Below are positions 7,606 to 14,106 of a stretch of DNA of 18,995 nt, in pieces; the first letter of the stretch is position 1, and each line of letters starts with the position of its first letter. A program made the translations under genes and the position numbers. The stretch covers positions 1-18,995 of the forward strand of contig CALALP010000030.1 of NCBI GenBank assembly GCA_937925515.1. Direction: 5' to 3'. The notes beneath the pieces were generated by a model that saw nothing but the letters and a program-made list of their open reading frames with translations, was not told where the DNA came from and did no database searches. Source of the stretch: an uncultured Lachnoanaerobaculum sp. (lineage in GTDB: Bacteria > Bacillota > Clostridia > Lachnospirales > Lachnospiraceae).

Positions 7606-9789
7606 CTGCTTTTTATAAGATTTCTTATTAGGTTTTTTAATTTCCGAAATCTTTTCTTCAGGCTTTTCTATTTCTTCTACATCTTCCTTGACTAAAACAT
7701 TATTCTCATCTTCAATAACAGTTTTTGTTTCCTCACTCTTATTTTCCTCGTCTGAATTTTGTTTTACCTTAGAAGTAGTATTAATTTCATTTGATTTATC
7801 TTTCTTTTTAATATCAACTTTTTTAAGTCTGAAAGCAAAATCTGTATTTATTGTTGAAAAATTTGTTTTTGCATTTTCATCACTTAAAATTGTATACTGA
7901 TAAAGTTTTAAACTTGTTTTTGAGTTAAGCAAATCTGTTTTATTATTTTTGGTAGTTGCAAGAGGAAATTTAAGTTTAAGCTTTACATTCTCAAGTTCCT
8001 TTTGAATTCCAGTATTATCTGTATCTAAAACACTGACTTCAAATCTCACTTTGGTCGGTTTACCATTTTCATCAACTTCTGCAACTTCCCAACCTGAATT
8101 ATCTTCTTTTGAGAAACTTGCATAGTCCTCTTTTTGAGTGTCTTTATCTTTATACCGAGGAATAGTTTTTTCTATAACTGCCTTTTCAAAGATTTGCCTT
8201 TTTAAAGAGTCTTCTTTTTCTAAAGCTAAATCAAGTTTCCACATAAAAACTATATCATTAGGTTTTTCAATAAAGTTTTTATTACCCTCTCCCCCTAAAG
8301 CAACAACTTCTTCATCTTCTAAATCTGAACCAACAATATATTCTTGTAAGTTTTCGCTATCATAATTAACGTAATAGTTTACATCTTCAAGCATTAAAAA
8401 ATCTTCACTGTCATTATTATAAAGAGTTGCTTTTACCGGAAGTTTATATCCCTTTGGAATTTTTCTATTTTTTTCAAATTTAATTTGATATATTATATTT
8501 CCGAAAGTACCTTTTTCAATAGTGTTAAGATAAACTCTTGCAACTATATATTTCTTTCCGTCAGTTAAAGCCTCTTTTCTATATTCTATATCTTTAATAA
8601 TATTTGAATTATTTAATACTTGGAAACCGTTTATTTCACTAGTATCTTTCTTTATATCTTTATCAAGCACTTCCATAGGTAATTTAAGCTCTAAAAAAAC
8701 ACCACTGAAATTCTCCTCCAGATTTGATGCATTATATGATACTGAACCATTAAATACATCACTAATATAGCCCAAGTTTTTACTTGATTTATGAGTTGCC
8801 TCAAGTAACTCCTCTGACTTAACTTTTGGAAGTAACAATTTCTTTGGCTTAGTATTATCGGACAAACTTTCTGAAGTACTCTCATCTTCAGTACTTTCAC
8901 TTTCAGTACTTTGAATTTCAGCATTAGTAGAAATTTCTACACTTCCCCTAGACTGGGGGCTGATTGTACTAGTTTTAGGCAGAGTCCCCCCTTGGTTAGA
9001 AGTTCCTTTAATACTAGTTTCCTTGACACTAGTTTCTTTAGGACTAACTTCTCTTTTACTAGTTTCTTTTATACTTGTTTCTTGACTTTTTGTTTCTGTT
9101 TCTTTTGGTTTTTCGGCATTTGAGCTACTTGGTTCAGTAGATTCTTTCGGTAATTCTTTTGGTTCTGACGGTGTTGCGATTTCAATATCATTAAAGTCAG
9201 GTTTTTCCTTTGGTTTATTTTCTTTGTCGTCATTTGTTTTTTTATCAATCTCTGAACCATTGTTTTCAGTACTTTTGTTTGCGTTATCTGCGTTGTTTGC
9301 GTTATTTTTTTTGGTATCAGAATTTATAGTTTTATCTATAACATTGATTCTGCGTAAAATACTTTCTGCGTTTTTTATATTTCCAATATCATCATAAACT
9401 TCAACTGTATATTTTAAAGTATAAGAATTTCCAAACTCCTTTGGAACTTTAACTTTTCTTGTACCTTGAGCTATAATGAAAATTTCACCTTTATCTGAAT
9501 ATATTTCTTTAGGAATAACTCTTATAACATCTTTTGAATATAACTCATAGATTTCGTTTACATCAGTAAACAAATCTAATTCCATATCAGACATTAATGT
9601 AATATCTTTAAGCGTTTTTGTTTTGGCATTGTTTTCGTAGTTTATAAATGAATTCACAGTAGTAGAATACCTATTTGCAACGAACGCAAATGAAGTGGAA
9701 GTAAGTACCTGAGTAAAGAGCAAACTCGCACTCAAAGTACCAGTAATCCACCTTATGTAAGGTCTACTATTACGTTTAATTGTTATCAC
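4141..9789 (-). CDS. Giant secreted Cna-B-type repeat surface protein
   Basis: Predicted extracellular protein of 1882 residues. Residues 1 to about 38 form a signal peptide: basic start (KRNSRPYIR), hydrophobic core, Ser/Thr-Ala end. Residues 50-155 are a small beta-rich region; 155-330 are a Ser/Thr/Glu/Lys/Pro-rich stalk with a pentapeptide repeat; 330-640 hold an unrecognised beta-rich, possibly adhesin-like region; 640-728 are a charged linker. Then come eleven Cna-B-like repeats starting near residues 729, 840, 950, 1052, 1145, 1242, 1363, 1465, 1583, 1685 and 1792. Each has a conserved Trp, often RP-x-x-V, then W-x-x-x-F and L/V-P-x-YD-x-x-G-x-x-Y-x-Y. There is no LPXTG, no C-terminal membrane segment and no sortase nearby, so anchoring is unclear. 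The start is uncertain: GTG at 9789 sits inside the ribosome-site-like AAGGGGTGA, while an ATT at 9780 is correctly spaced. A role in adhesion is an inference from the domain family. Confidence 0.85.
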   Translation of the reverse strand: MITIKRNSRPYIRWITGTLSASLLFTQVLTSTSFAFVANRYSTTVNSFINYENNAKTKTLKDITLMSDMELDLFTDVNEIYELYSKDVIRVIPKEIYSDKGEIFIIAQGTRKVKVPKEFGNSYTLKYTVEVYDDIGNIKNAESILRRINVIDKTINSDTKKNNANNADNANKSTENNGSEIDKKTNDDKENKPKEKPDFNDIEIATPSEPKELPKESTEPSSSNAEKPKETETKSQETSIKETSKREVSPKETSVKETSIKGTSNQGGTLPKTSTISPQSRGSVEISTNAEIQSTESESTEDESTSESLSDNTKPKKLLLPKVKSEELLEATHKSSKNLGYISDVFNGSVSYNASNLEENFSGVFLELKLPMEVLDKDIKKDTSEINGFQVLNNSNIIKDIEYRKEALTDGKKYIVARVYLNTIEKGTFGNIIYQIKFEKNRKIPKGYKLPVKATLYNNDSEDFLMLEDVNYYVNYDSENLQEYIVGSDLEDEEVVALGGEGNKNFIEKPNDIVFMWKLDLALEKEDSLKRQIFEKAVIEKTIPRYKDKDTQKEDYASFSKEDNSGWEVAEVDENGKPTKVRFEVSVLDTDNTGIQKELENVKLKLKFPLATTKNNKTDLLNSKTSLKLYQYTILSDENAKTNFSTINTDFAFRLKKVDIKKKDKSNEINTTSKVKQNSDEENKSEETKTVIEDENNVLVKEDVEEIEKPEEKISEIKKPNKKSYKKQVLRDIKVEKKWIGDVLHKDKRPTKVVVELFRTDEEDVREKVDEITITNPGNFSDVWSGKFKDVAVYDDFGNEYIYEYILKDTGTKDLANYVALEPIISSERVVFNSRYNPINLNAKIIWNDNKNEHQVRPTSVKINFERSIDGINFEELKSNLTIDSSWNYNLGQYPRYDKFGNEYIYRIVELDSDNLKNYPQTLDTDFGETPNRVSSQDNEELTITNEIQEIDIPVRIVWRDNNKEELRPKEVNILLIRNGLTTKKTYSKAVSGTEDIWKTTFSGLIKYDELGNEFNYDFMLNNFVGLGNYNVISRFETFGVRTIISSLKLTSHKVRVLWDKGNTNDDKVLVKLYQRELGSSFDKIYSQVPVFVGSEYTFDELPAFNENGIKYIYTARLDDKLYNYKTNYIDENDTTTISNKFISKDLKVNFVWEGFDETNKPKNIYLKLKSSTVSSTTKDVEGKAVNISTDNDTYTFEDLPVFDQNGETLIYSVEQINLNGLRVPIYEENKGEITIINHLGKNIINVKIDWVDNNNINNTRPEFISLVLRRRTLGSKSEVVKEEFKISTENTSGTASIAEVMRNSWTYSFGEMPMKSPNGEQYEYDVLQVSNSSMSNYNNASSVTRAKKQEDGTFVISNVLDEVKLPVRITWENDSKRAKRPSKVELTLARYIENVKDENFMRNLYIDSSSWQGTFDNLPKFTNDGKKYEYRIEERYVDTLANYDISKAEFINGEYVVKNTYKGININVISKWDDNLDKLGLRPDEVKLTLTRRVANAGNGEVRDFVKVDESEYVLNKLDKSDLNIWIYTLEGLPKYDSLGGKYEYSLQDYGSGSKTFANYETSISTFENNSIVVNNKIITKNIEVENVWTGDRLEYRPKNITFNLYQKSDTQKEQLVKQLKLSGEGNIWQGTFDYLPIYDKNGNRYSYNVEVDNNENLSNYRVSKSTDDEEVSKVTFTNQLKASIISARVDWEDLENEYGVRPTSVELILERSVDNNNFIAVGEKKVVTSPNWNYTFGVFPRYDAYNREYIYRVRQLNLPRLKNYLGENADSQALKDESGVFVIKNKINTIDIPINIVWDKDILPEKVTLSLTRTGSTPIPTYTKEVSGDKESKTWTTSFNNMVKYDLNGNEYVYTLKILNSDFSIISEENIQGVRTIILK
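8995..9084 (-). repeat. Six 15-nt in-frame tandem repeats (pentapeptide KETSI-like)
   Basis: Six consecutive 15-nt units on the minus strand encode variants of (K/Q/R)-E-T-S-(I/V) inside the stalk of the Cna-B protein: QETSI, KETSK, REVSP, KETSV, KETSI, KGTSN. The DNA units are imperfect but share the core GAAACTAGT. Because the unit length is a multiple of three, gain or loss of units would change stalk length without breaking the frame. A second, shorter Ser/Thr/Glu-rich run lies just downstream in the gene at about 8860-8930. Confidence 0.75.
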
Positions 9790-9831
9790 CCCTTATTAAG
9801 ATTTTTCAAAACTTCTCTTGTGGTATTTTTT

Positions 9832-9860
9832 ATAATATCATAAGATTTCGTCCTTGTAAA
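9832..9860 (-). promoter_or_regulatory. Candidate promoter of the Cna-B gene
   Basis: On the minus strand TTTACA (9860-9855) and TATTAT (9837-9832) are 17 nt apart, each one mismatch from the housekeeping consensus. The predicted transcript starts near 9825, about 35-45 nt before the coding region. A short AT-rich direct repeat (TTTAATA units) lies immediately upstream of the -35 box. Confidence 0.55.
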
Positions 9861-10188
9861 TATTAAATATTAAATTTTTTAGCAAAAGCATGCTATTGAT
9901 GATATTTTTTTTCTTGTTTTGGAAATTTTTTAGATAAATACACTGCTGTAAGTAACACAAATACATAAGTCTTTATATAAAAGACTATCTTATAACCATA
10001 TTTTGCATTAAATTTTCATACTATTTTAAAAGCAGCGTATTAAAAGAATTTAAGTAAGTGTGTATACACGTTAAAAGTTTTCTAAGTATAAATTCCATAT
10101 ATTACTATTTGGAGTTATTACAAAATTAAATTTTATAAATAATATTATTTGTTATTAATGTAGCTGTCGCAAAATATCTATTATGTGG

Positions 10189-10215
10189 AATTTGTCCCCC
10201 TACGGGGGACAAATT
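10189..10215 (-). terminator. GC-rich hairpin downstream of pnp, without a U-tract
   Basis: A perfect 12-bp inverted repeat (10189-10200 and 10204-10215) with a 3-nt loop, five consecutive G-C pairs next to the loop, lies 30 nt behind the pnp stop codon. It is by far the most GC-rich element in this intergenic region. The RNA is not followed by a T-run on either strand, so it is not a classical intrinsic terminator. It may stabilise the pnp 3' end or be a dispersed hairpin repeat. Confidence 0.5.
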
Positions 10216-10244
10216 ATATACAGATAACCATTTTTCAACAGTTC

Positions 10245-12350
10245 TTAATTATTCAAATCAGAACTTCTCATAGATAAATCAATTCTATTTTTGAAATTAT
10301 CTACTTTAATTATCTTAACTGTAACTTCTTCATCTAAAGAAAGTACATCTTCTACTTTCTTAATTCTCTTATCAGCTAACTTTGAGATATGTACCATTCC
10401 GTCTTTATTTGGGGCAAACTCAACTATTGCCCCAAACTCAAGTATTCTTACAACCTTTCCTGTAAGAACCATTCCAACCTCTAAGTCTGTTACAATATTT
10501 GTAATGATATGCTTTGCCTTTTCTATCATCTCTCTTTCAGTTGAACAGATAGAAACTCTTCCGTCATCTGTAATATCTATTTTAACTCCTGTTTCCTCAA
10601 TAATTTTATTGATAACTTTTCCTTGCTTTCCAACTACATCTCCTATCTTTGTAGGGTCAATAGTAATCTGTTCTATCTTAGGTGCATACTTGCCTATTTC
10701 TTTCCTTGGTTCTGATATACAAGGTTTCATACAAGTATCCATTATAAAAAGTCTAGCCTCATGACATCTTTTTATAGCTCCCTCTACCATATCCCTTGTA
10801 AGTCCATGTATCTTTATATCCATTTGAATTGCAGTAATTCCCTCAGCAGTTCCTGTAACCTTAAAGTCCATATCTCCAAAGAAATCCTCAAGTCCTTGAA
10901 TATCAGTAAGTAAAACATAGTCCTCATCTGTTTCTCCTGTAACCAAACCACAAGAAATTCCTGCAACCATTTTCTTTATTGGAACACCTGCTGCCATAAG
11001 TGAAAGACAAGATGCACAAGTTGATGCCATAGAAGTAGAACCATTTGATTCAAATGTTTCAGAAACAGTTCTTATAGCATAAGGGAATTCTTCCTCGCTT
11101 GGAAGTACAGGTACAAGTGCCTTTTCTGCCAATGCTCCATGCCCTATCTCTCTTCTTCCCGGACCTCTTGACGGCTTAGTTTCTCCAACTGAATATGACG
11201 GAAAATTATATTGATGTAAATATCTTTTTTGAGTTTCCTCAGCATTTAAACCGTCAACCTTTTGTGCCTCTGAAAGAGGTGCTAATGTACAAATATTACA
11301 AATCTGAGTTTGCCCTCTTGTAAACATAGCTGAACCATGTACTCTTGGAATTATATCTATTTCAGAAGATAATTTTCTTATTTGTGTCATGGCTCTGCCG
11401 TCAGGTCTTTTTTGATCTTTAAGAATCATTTTTCTAACAGTCTTTTTCTCATAGTTATATATAGCCTCGCCAACAAGAGCTAGCCACTCATCATTTCCCT
11501 CTAAACTATCCTCAATTTTTTCTGTAATTGCTTTAATGTTATTTTCTCTAGTCTGTTTATCATCTGTAAATACTGCCTCTTCCATTTCTAAAGGAGTTAC
11601 AATATTTTTTATATGCTCAAGTAGTTCTACAGGAACTGAACAAGATGTATATTCATGTTTTGGCTTTCCAACTTCAGCTACAATCTTATCGATAAATGCA
11701 ATAACCTCTTTATTAACTTCATCAGCCTTATATATAGCCTCTATCATTTTTTCATCGCTTACTTCATTTGCACCCGCCTCAATCATAATTACCTTATCTC
11801 TTGTAGAGGCAACTGTAAGTTTTAAATCTGATACTGACATCTGAGCATTATTAGGATTAATTACAAACTCTCCGTCTATAATACCTACTTGTGTTGTAGC
11901 ACAAGGTCCGTCAAACGGAATATCTGAAACTGCTGTTGCAATAGCTGCTCCAAGCATTGCAGTAAGTTCAGGGGAACAATTAGGGTCTACTGACATAACT
12001 AAATTGTTGAGTGTTACATCATTTCTATAATCCTTTGGAAAAAGAGGACGCATAGGTCTATCTATAACTCTTGAAGTTAATATTGCATTTTCACTTGCCT
12101 TGCCCTCTCTTTTATTAAAACCTCCCGGCATTTTACCGACAGCATACATTTTCTCCTCATATTCTACTGAAAGTGGGAAAAAATCAATTCCGTCCCTAGG
12201 TTTACTTGACGCAGTAGCAGTTGATAAAACAGTTGTTTCTCCATATTGTATAAATGCCGCCCCATTTGCTTGGGCTGCAACCCTGCCTATATCAACTTTT
12301 AATGTTCTGCCGGCAAGCTCCATACTAAAGCTTTTAAATTCTTTACTCAT
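10245..12350 (-). CDS. pnp: Polyribonucleotide nucleotidyltransferase (PNPase)
   Basis: 3'-to-5' phosphorolytic exoribonuclease that degrades mRNA and trims RNA, acting as a homotrimer in the cytoplasm. The 701 residues show the full domain order: first RNase PH domain (about 10-145), alpha-helical linker (150-230), second, catalytic RNase PH domain (about 315-545), KH domain (about 555-620, GKQGKVINKI, where GKGGK is more usual) and S1 domain (about 625-697, KDGMVHISKL). Active-site signatures of the second PH domain are present: GDMDFKVTGT and QMDIKIHG. The start follows AAGGAG at good spacing. It lies downstream of rpsO in the widely conserved rpsO-pnp order, but a terminator-like stem (12387-12423) separates the two genes and may limit read-through. 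Confidence 0.97.
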   Translation of the reverse strand: MSKEFKSFSMELAGRTLKVDIGRVAAQANGAAFIQYGETTVLSTATASSKPRDGIDFFPLSVEYEEKMYAVGKMPGGFNKREGKASENAILTSRVIDRPMRPLFPKDYRNDVTLNNLVMSVDPNCSPELTAMLGAAIATAVSDIPFDGPCATTQVGIIDGEFVINPNNAQMSVSDLKLTVASTRDKVIMIEAGANEVSDEKMIEAIYKADEVNKEVIAFIDKIVAEVGKPKHEYTSCSVPVELLEHIKNIVTPLEMEEAVFTDDKQTRENNIKAITEKIEDSLEGNDEWLALVGEAIYNYEKKTVRKMILKDQKRPDGRAMTQIRKLSSEIDIIPRVHGSAMFTRGQTQICNICTLAPLSEAQKVDGLNAEETQKRYLHQYNFPSYSVGETKPSRGPGRREIGHGALAEKALVPVLPSEEEFPYAIRTVSETFESNGSTSMASTCASCLSLMAAGVPIKKMVAGISCGLVTGETDEDYVLLTDIQGLEDFFGDMDFKVTGTAEGITAIQMDIKIHGLTRDMVEGAIKRCHEARLFIMDTCMKPCISEPRKEIGKYAPKIEQITIDPTKIGDVVGKQGKVINKIIEETGVKIDITDDGRVSICSTEREMIEKAKHIITNIVTDLEVGMVLTGKVVRILEFGAIVEFAPNKDGMVHISKLADKRIKKVEDVLSLDEEVTVKIIKVDNFKNRIDLSMRSSDLNN

Positions 12351-12386
12351 TTTTTCTCCTTGAATATCTTATTTTGTATTAATGTG

Positions 12387-12423
12387 AAAAACGAGAAGAA
12401 ACACGCTTAACGAGTCCCTTCTC
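12387..12423 (-). terminator. Intrinsic terminator/attenuator between rpsO and pnp
   Basis: In minus-strand RNA, 12423-12411 and 12405-12393 pair over 13 positions (10 Watson-Crick, 3 G-U) around the 5-nt loop 12410-12406. One base (12392) follows and then five U (12391-12387). It sits 22 nt behind the rpsO stop codon and 36 nt before the pnp start. It should end part of the rpsO transcripts and may also be a processing site that controls pnp. Confidence 0.75.
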
Positions 12424-12445
12424 ATCCTTTGTAGTAGCTTTTAAA

Positions 12446-12712
12446 TTACTTTCTTAATTCAAGTCTAGCTATAAGAGTACGATAGCCCTCAAGATTTGTC
12501 TTTTTAAGGTATTGAAGAAGTCCTCTTCTTTGACCTACCATTTTTAAAAGTCCTCTTCTTGAATGATGATCTTTAGGATTTACCTTAAGATGTTCTGTAA
12601 GTTCGCTTATTCTTGAAGTAAGAATAGCTATCTGTACCTCAGGAGAACCTGTATCTCCCTCTTTTCTAGCATATTTGCTGATAATTTCAGCCTTTTTCTC
12701 TTTACTAATCAT
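12446..12712 (-). CDS. rpsO: 30S ribosomal protein S15 (uS15)
   Basis: Primary 16S rRNA-binding protein of the small subunit, binding at the helix 20-22 junction early in assembly. The 88 residues are exactly family length, with the signature region T-G-S-P-E-V-Q near residues 21-27 and DHHSRRGLLKMVGQRR near 48-63, which contacts rRNA. The ATG follows AAGGAG with 7-nt spacing. Upstream lie 128 nt with clear stem-loops before ribF, and downstream the terminator-like stem before pnp. In several bacteria S15 represses its own mRNA by binding its leader; the structured leader here fits that scheme but is not shown to bind S15. Confidence 0.97.
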   Translation of the reverse strand: MISKEKKAEIISKYARKEGDTGSPEVQIAILTSRISELTEHLKVNPKDHHSRRGLLKMVGQRRGLLQYLKKTNLEGYRTLIARLELRK

Positions 12713-12741
12713 AATCTTCTCCTTATATTTTTAACCTACCA

Positions 12742-12828
12742 AACAGCCTAGCTGTTCCAACTAATAGTTGCAAACTATGAAATGGTTGGAGTATCCAAAA
12801 ACATAGTCAGGGCGAAATTACCAGGATA
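12742..12828 (-). ncRNA. Structured rpsO leader, candidate S15 autoregulatory element
   Basis: The rpsO 5' region folds on the minus strand into stem-loops visible by eye: 12789-12785 with 12761-12757 (5 bp, CCAAC/GTTGG), inside it 12778-12773 with 12769-12764 (6 bp, 3-nt loop), and next to it 12756-12751 with 12747-12742 (6 bp, 3-nt loop). An upstream arm 12828-12824 can pair with 12796-12792. No T-run follows, so these are not terminators. Placement before rpsO suggests ribosomal-protein feedback control; I recognise none of the described S15 leader classes with certainty. Confidence 0.4.
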
Positions 12829-12856
12829 GAATAACACAACTTATTTATCAGTGCAA
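12828..12856 (-). promoter_or_regulatory. Possible rpsO promoter inside the ribF 3' end
   Basis: On the minus strand TTGCAC (12856-12851) lies 17 nt from TATTCT (12833-12828), which has an extended TGT in front. It would start transcription near 12821, leaving a leader of about 108 nt that contains the stem-loops at 12742-12789. The match to consensus is moderate, and read-through from ribF is equally possible. Confidence 0.3.
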
Positions 12857-13800
12857 GGTATTTTCCAAAATTTAGCAACTTTTTCTTTATCAATTTTAAT
12901 TTGTTCTTTCAATTTTTCTAAACTTTCAAATGTTTTCTGCTCCCTGATATACTCATAGAAAAAAACTTCTATCTCCTTGCCATAGATTTCTTTGTCAAAA
13001 CCAAATATCCAAGTTTCAACCCTCTCTCTATGATTTTTTGAATCTGTCTTTACACTTGGATTAGTTCCAATGTTACTAATTCCATAATAAGTTTTTCCCT
13101 CAGATTTGACCTCTACCTTAGTAGCATAAACCCCATACTTTGGAGTTATTTTTTCTATTGGGGGGTAAATGTTTACAGTCGGAAATCCAAGTTCTCTGCC
13201 TAATTTATTACCAACCACTACTGTTCCGGTTATTGAGTAAACACTTTCAAGAAGTCTATTGGCATCTTTGATTTCTCCCTCACTTATCAAATCTCTTATA
13301 AGAGATGAACTTATTTCTAAATCATTTTTATACTTAACTTTTTCAACTACAACCACCTCAAAATCATACTCTTTTTTCATTTGATTTAAGAGGGCAATAT
13401 TTCCACTCTTATTATATCCAAAAGCACAATCTATCCCTGCCACAATGGCTTTCATATTCATTTTTGAAATTAAAATATCTTTTACAAATGTCATTGCCTC
13501 AAGTCTTGAAGTTTCCTTTGTAAATGGATATTCTACGAGGTAGTCCACTCCCTCCTCAATAAACTTTTTTCTTCTTTCTTCATTTGTAGTTATTTGAAGA
13601 TTTCCACCCAAATTTTCAACTATAAAAGACGGGGGATTTACAAATGTAAATACAGCAAGCTTTAAACCTCTTTTTATTGCCTCTTCTCTCATAACTGAAA
13701 ATATTTTCTTATGCCCTGCATGCTCTCCGTCAAATTTACCTATTGTTACAATACATGGCTCTTTAATTTTAAATGATGTTGTATTTGAAAATGTTTTCAT
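12841..13800 (-). CDS. ribF: Bifunctional riboflavin kinase / FMN adenylyltransferase (FAD synthetase)
   Basis: Converts riboflavin to FMN and FMN to FAD using ATP. The 319 residues contain an N-terminal nucleotidyltransferase domain (about 1-185) with the GxFDGxHxGH signature at 21-30 (GKFDGEHAGH) and the later SSSLIRD (164-170), and a C-terminal riboflavin kinase domain (about 186-312) with GRELGFPTVN (201-210), YGVYA and GISNIGTNPSVK. The ATG is preceded by AGGA at short spacing. It is first of the ribF-rpsO-pnp group, an order common in Firmicutes where truB usually precedes ribF. Here the upstream neighbour is instead a divergent alcohol dehydrogenase. FAD and FMN made here would serve flavoproteins such as NfnAB, a general rather than specific link. 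Confidence 0.95.
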   Translation of the reverse strand: MKTFSNTTSFKIKEPCIVTIGKFDGEHAGHKKIFSVMREEAIKRGLKLAVFTFVNPPSFIVENLGGNLQITTNEERRKKFIEEGVDYLVEYPFTKETSRLEAMTFVKDILISKMNMKAIVAGIDCAFGYNKSGNIALLNQMKKEYDFEVVVVEKVKYKNDLEISSSLIRDLISEGEIKDANRLLESVYSITGTVVVGNKLGRELGFPTVNIYPPIEKITPKYGVYATKVEVKSEGKTYYGISNIGTNPSVKTDSKNHRERVETWIFGFDKEIYGKEIEVFFYEYIREQKTFESLEKLKEQIKIDKEKVAKFWKIPCTDK

Positions 13801-13900
13801 ATATATCCTATCTTACAATTTTTTTCATATATTCTGCATTTATGCGAATAATTTTTGTTGGATTGCCTTTACTCCAACTTTTTTATTAAATACTTCTCTT

Positions 13901-13928
13901 ATAATATCAATATTTGTGAAATTTGCAA
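13901..13928 (-). promoter_or_regulatory. Candidate ribF promoter
   Basis: On the minus strand TTGCAA (13928-13923) and TATTAT (13906-13901) are 16 nt apart. Transcription would begin near 13894, about 94 nt before the ribF start. The -35 box overlaps one of the ATTTGCA repeats, so a protein binding those repeats could affect ribF. Confidence 0.4.
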
Positions 13929-14017
13929 CTATTATTAATAATATATAAACTTAAAAATTTGCATTTGATTTGCAATTTATACAATTAAAAAACATTTAAA
14001 ACTTTTTTTAATAGTTA

Positions 14018-14029
14018 TTTTGTACAAAA
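14018..14029. promoter_or_regulatory. 12-bp palindrome upstream of the adh promoter
   Basis: TTTTGTACAAAA is perfectly self-complementary and ends 4 nt before the -35 box of the adh promoter, a usual place for an activator or repressor site. The binding protein is unknown. Confidence 0.35.
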
Positions 14030-14033
14030 AGTA

Positions 14034-14062
14034 TTGAATTTTTGCTTATTTTATGTTATAAA
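14034..14062 (+). promoter_or_regulatory. Promoter of the adh-COG0523 operon
   Basis: TTGAAT (14034-14039) and TATAAA (14057-14062) are separated by exactly 17 nt, a good housekeeping promoter. Transcription would begin near 14069, giving a leader of about 38 nt that ends in the ribosome site AAAGGAG before the ATG at 14107. Confidence 0.65.
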
Positions 14063-14106
14063 AACAAATAAGTAACATGTAAAATAAAAAGTAAAGGAGA
14101 AAAAAT

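Larger units (their letters stand above)
9790..10244. other. 455-nt intergenic region between pnp and the Cna-B gene
   Basis: No open reading frame with a plausible start is visible on either strand. The region is very AT-rich. It holds the pnp-proximal hairpin (10189-10215), a 10-bp palindrome GTGTATACAC (10060-10069), a weak 7-bp hairpin (9968-9986) and the candidate promoter of the Cna-B gene (9832-9860). Nothing else recognisable was seen, and no known riboswitch core was found. Confidence 0.7.
13801..14106. other. 306-nt divergent control region between ribF and adh
   Basis: No coding region is visible. It holds the candidate ribF promoter on the minus strand (13901-13928) and the adh promoter on the plus strand (14034-14062). 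Between them are three direct copies of ATTTGCA (13921-13927, 13957-13963, 13968-13974) and a 12-bp palindrome (14018-14029). In the ribF leader an inverted repeat GTTGGA/TCCAAC (13857-13862, 13873-13878) is followed on the plus strand by T6; no plus-strand gene ends there. No FMN riboswitch core was found before ribF. Confidence 0.7.

Noticed and set aside
9069..9260. CRISPR-like or minisatellite array near the repeated Ser/Thr-coding DNA.
   Set aside because: The repeats are in-frame, imperfect, 15 nt long and without spacers; they are protein stalk repeats.
13857..13886. Plus-strand terminator-like hairpin (GTTGGA/TCCAAC followed by T6) before ribF.
   Set aside because: No plus-strand transcript is known to end here and the stem is only 6 bp; it may be part of the ribF leader or chance.
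13801..13900. FMN riboswitch before ribF.
   Set aside because: None of the conserved core segments of that riboswitch were found in the leader on the minus strand.
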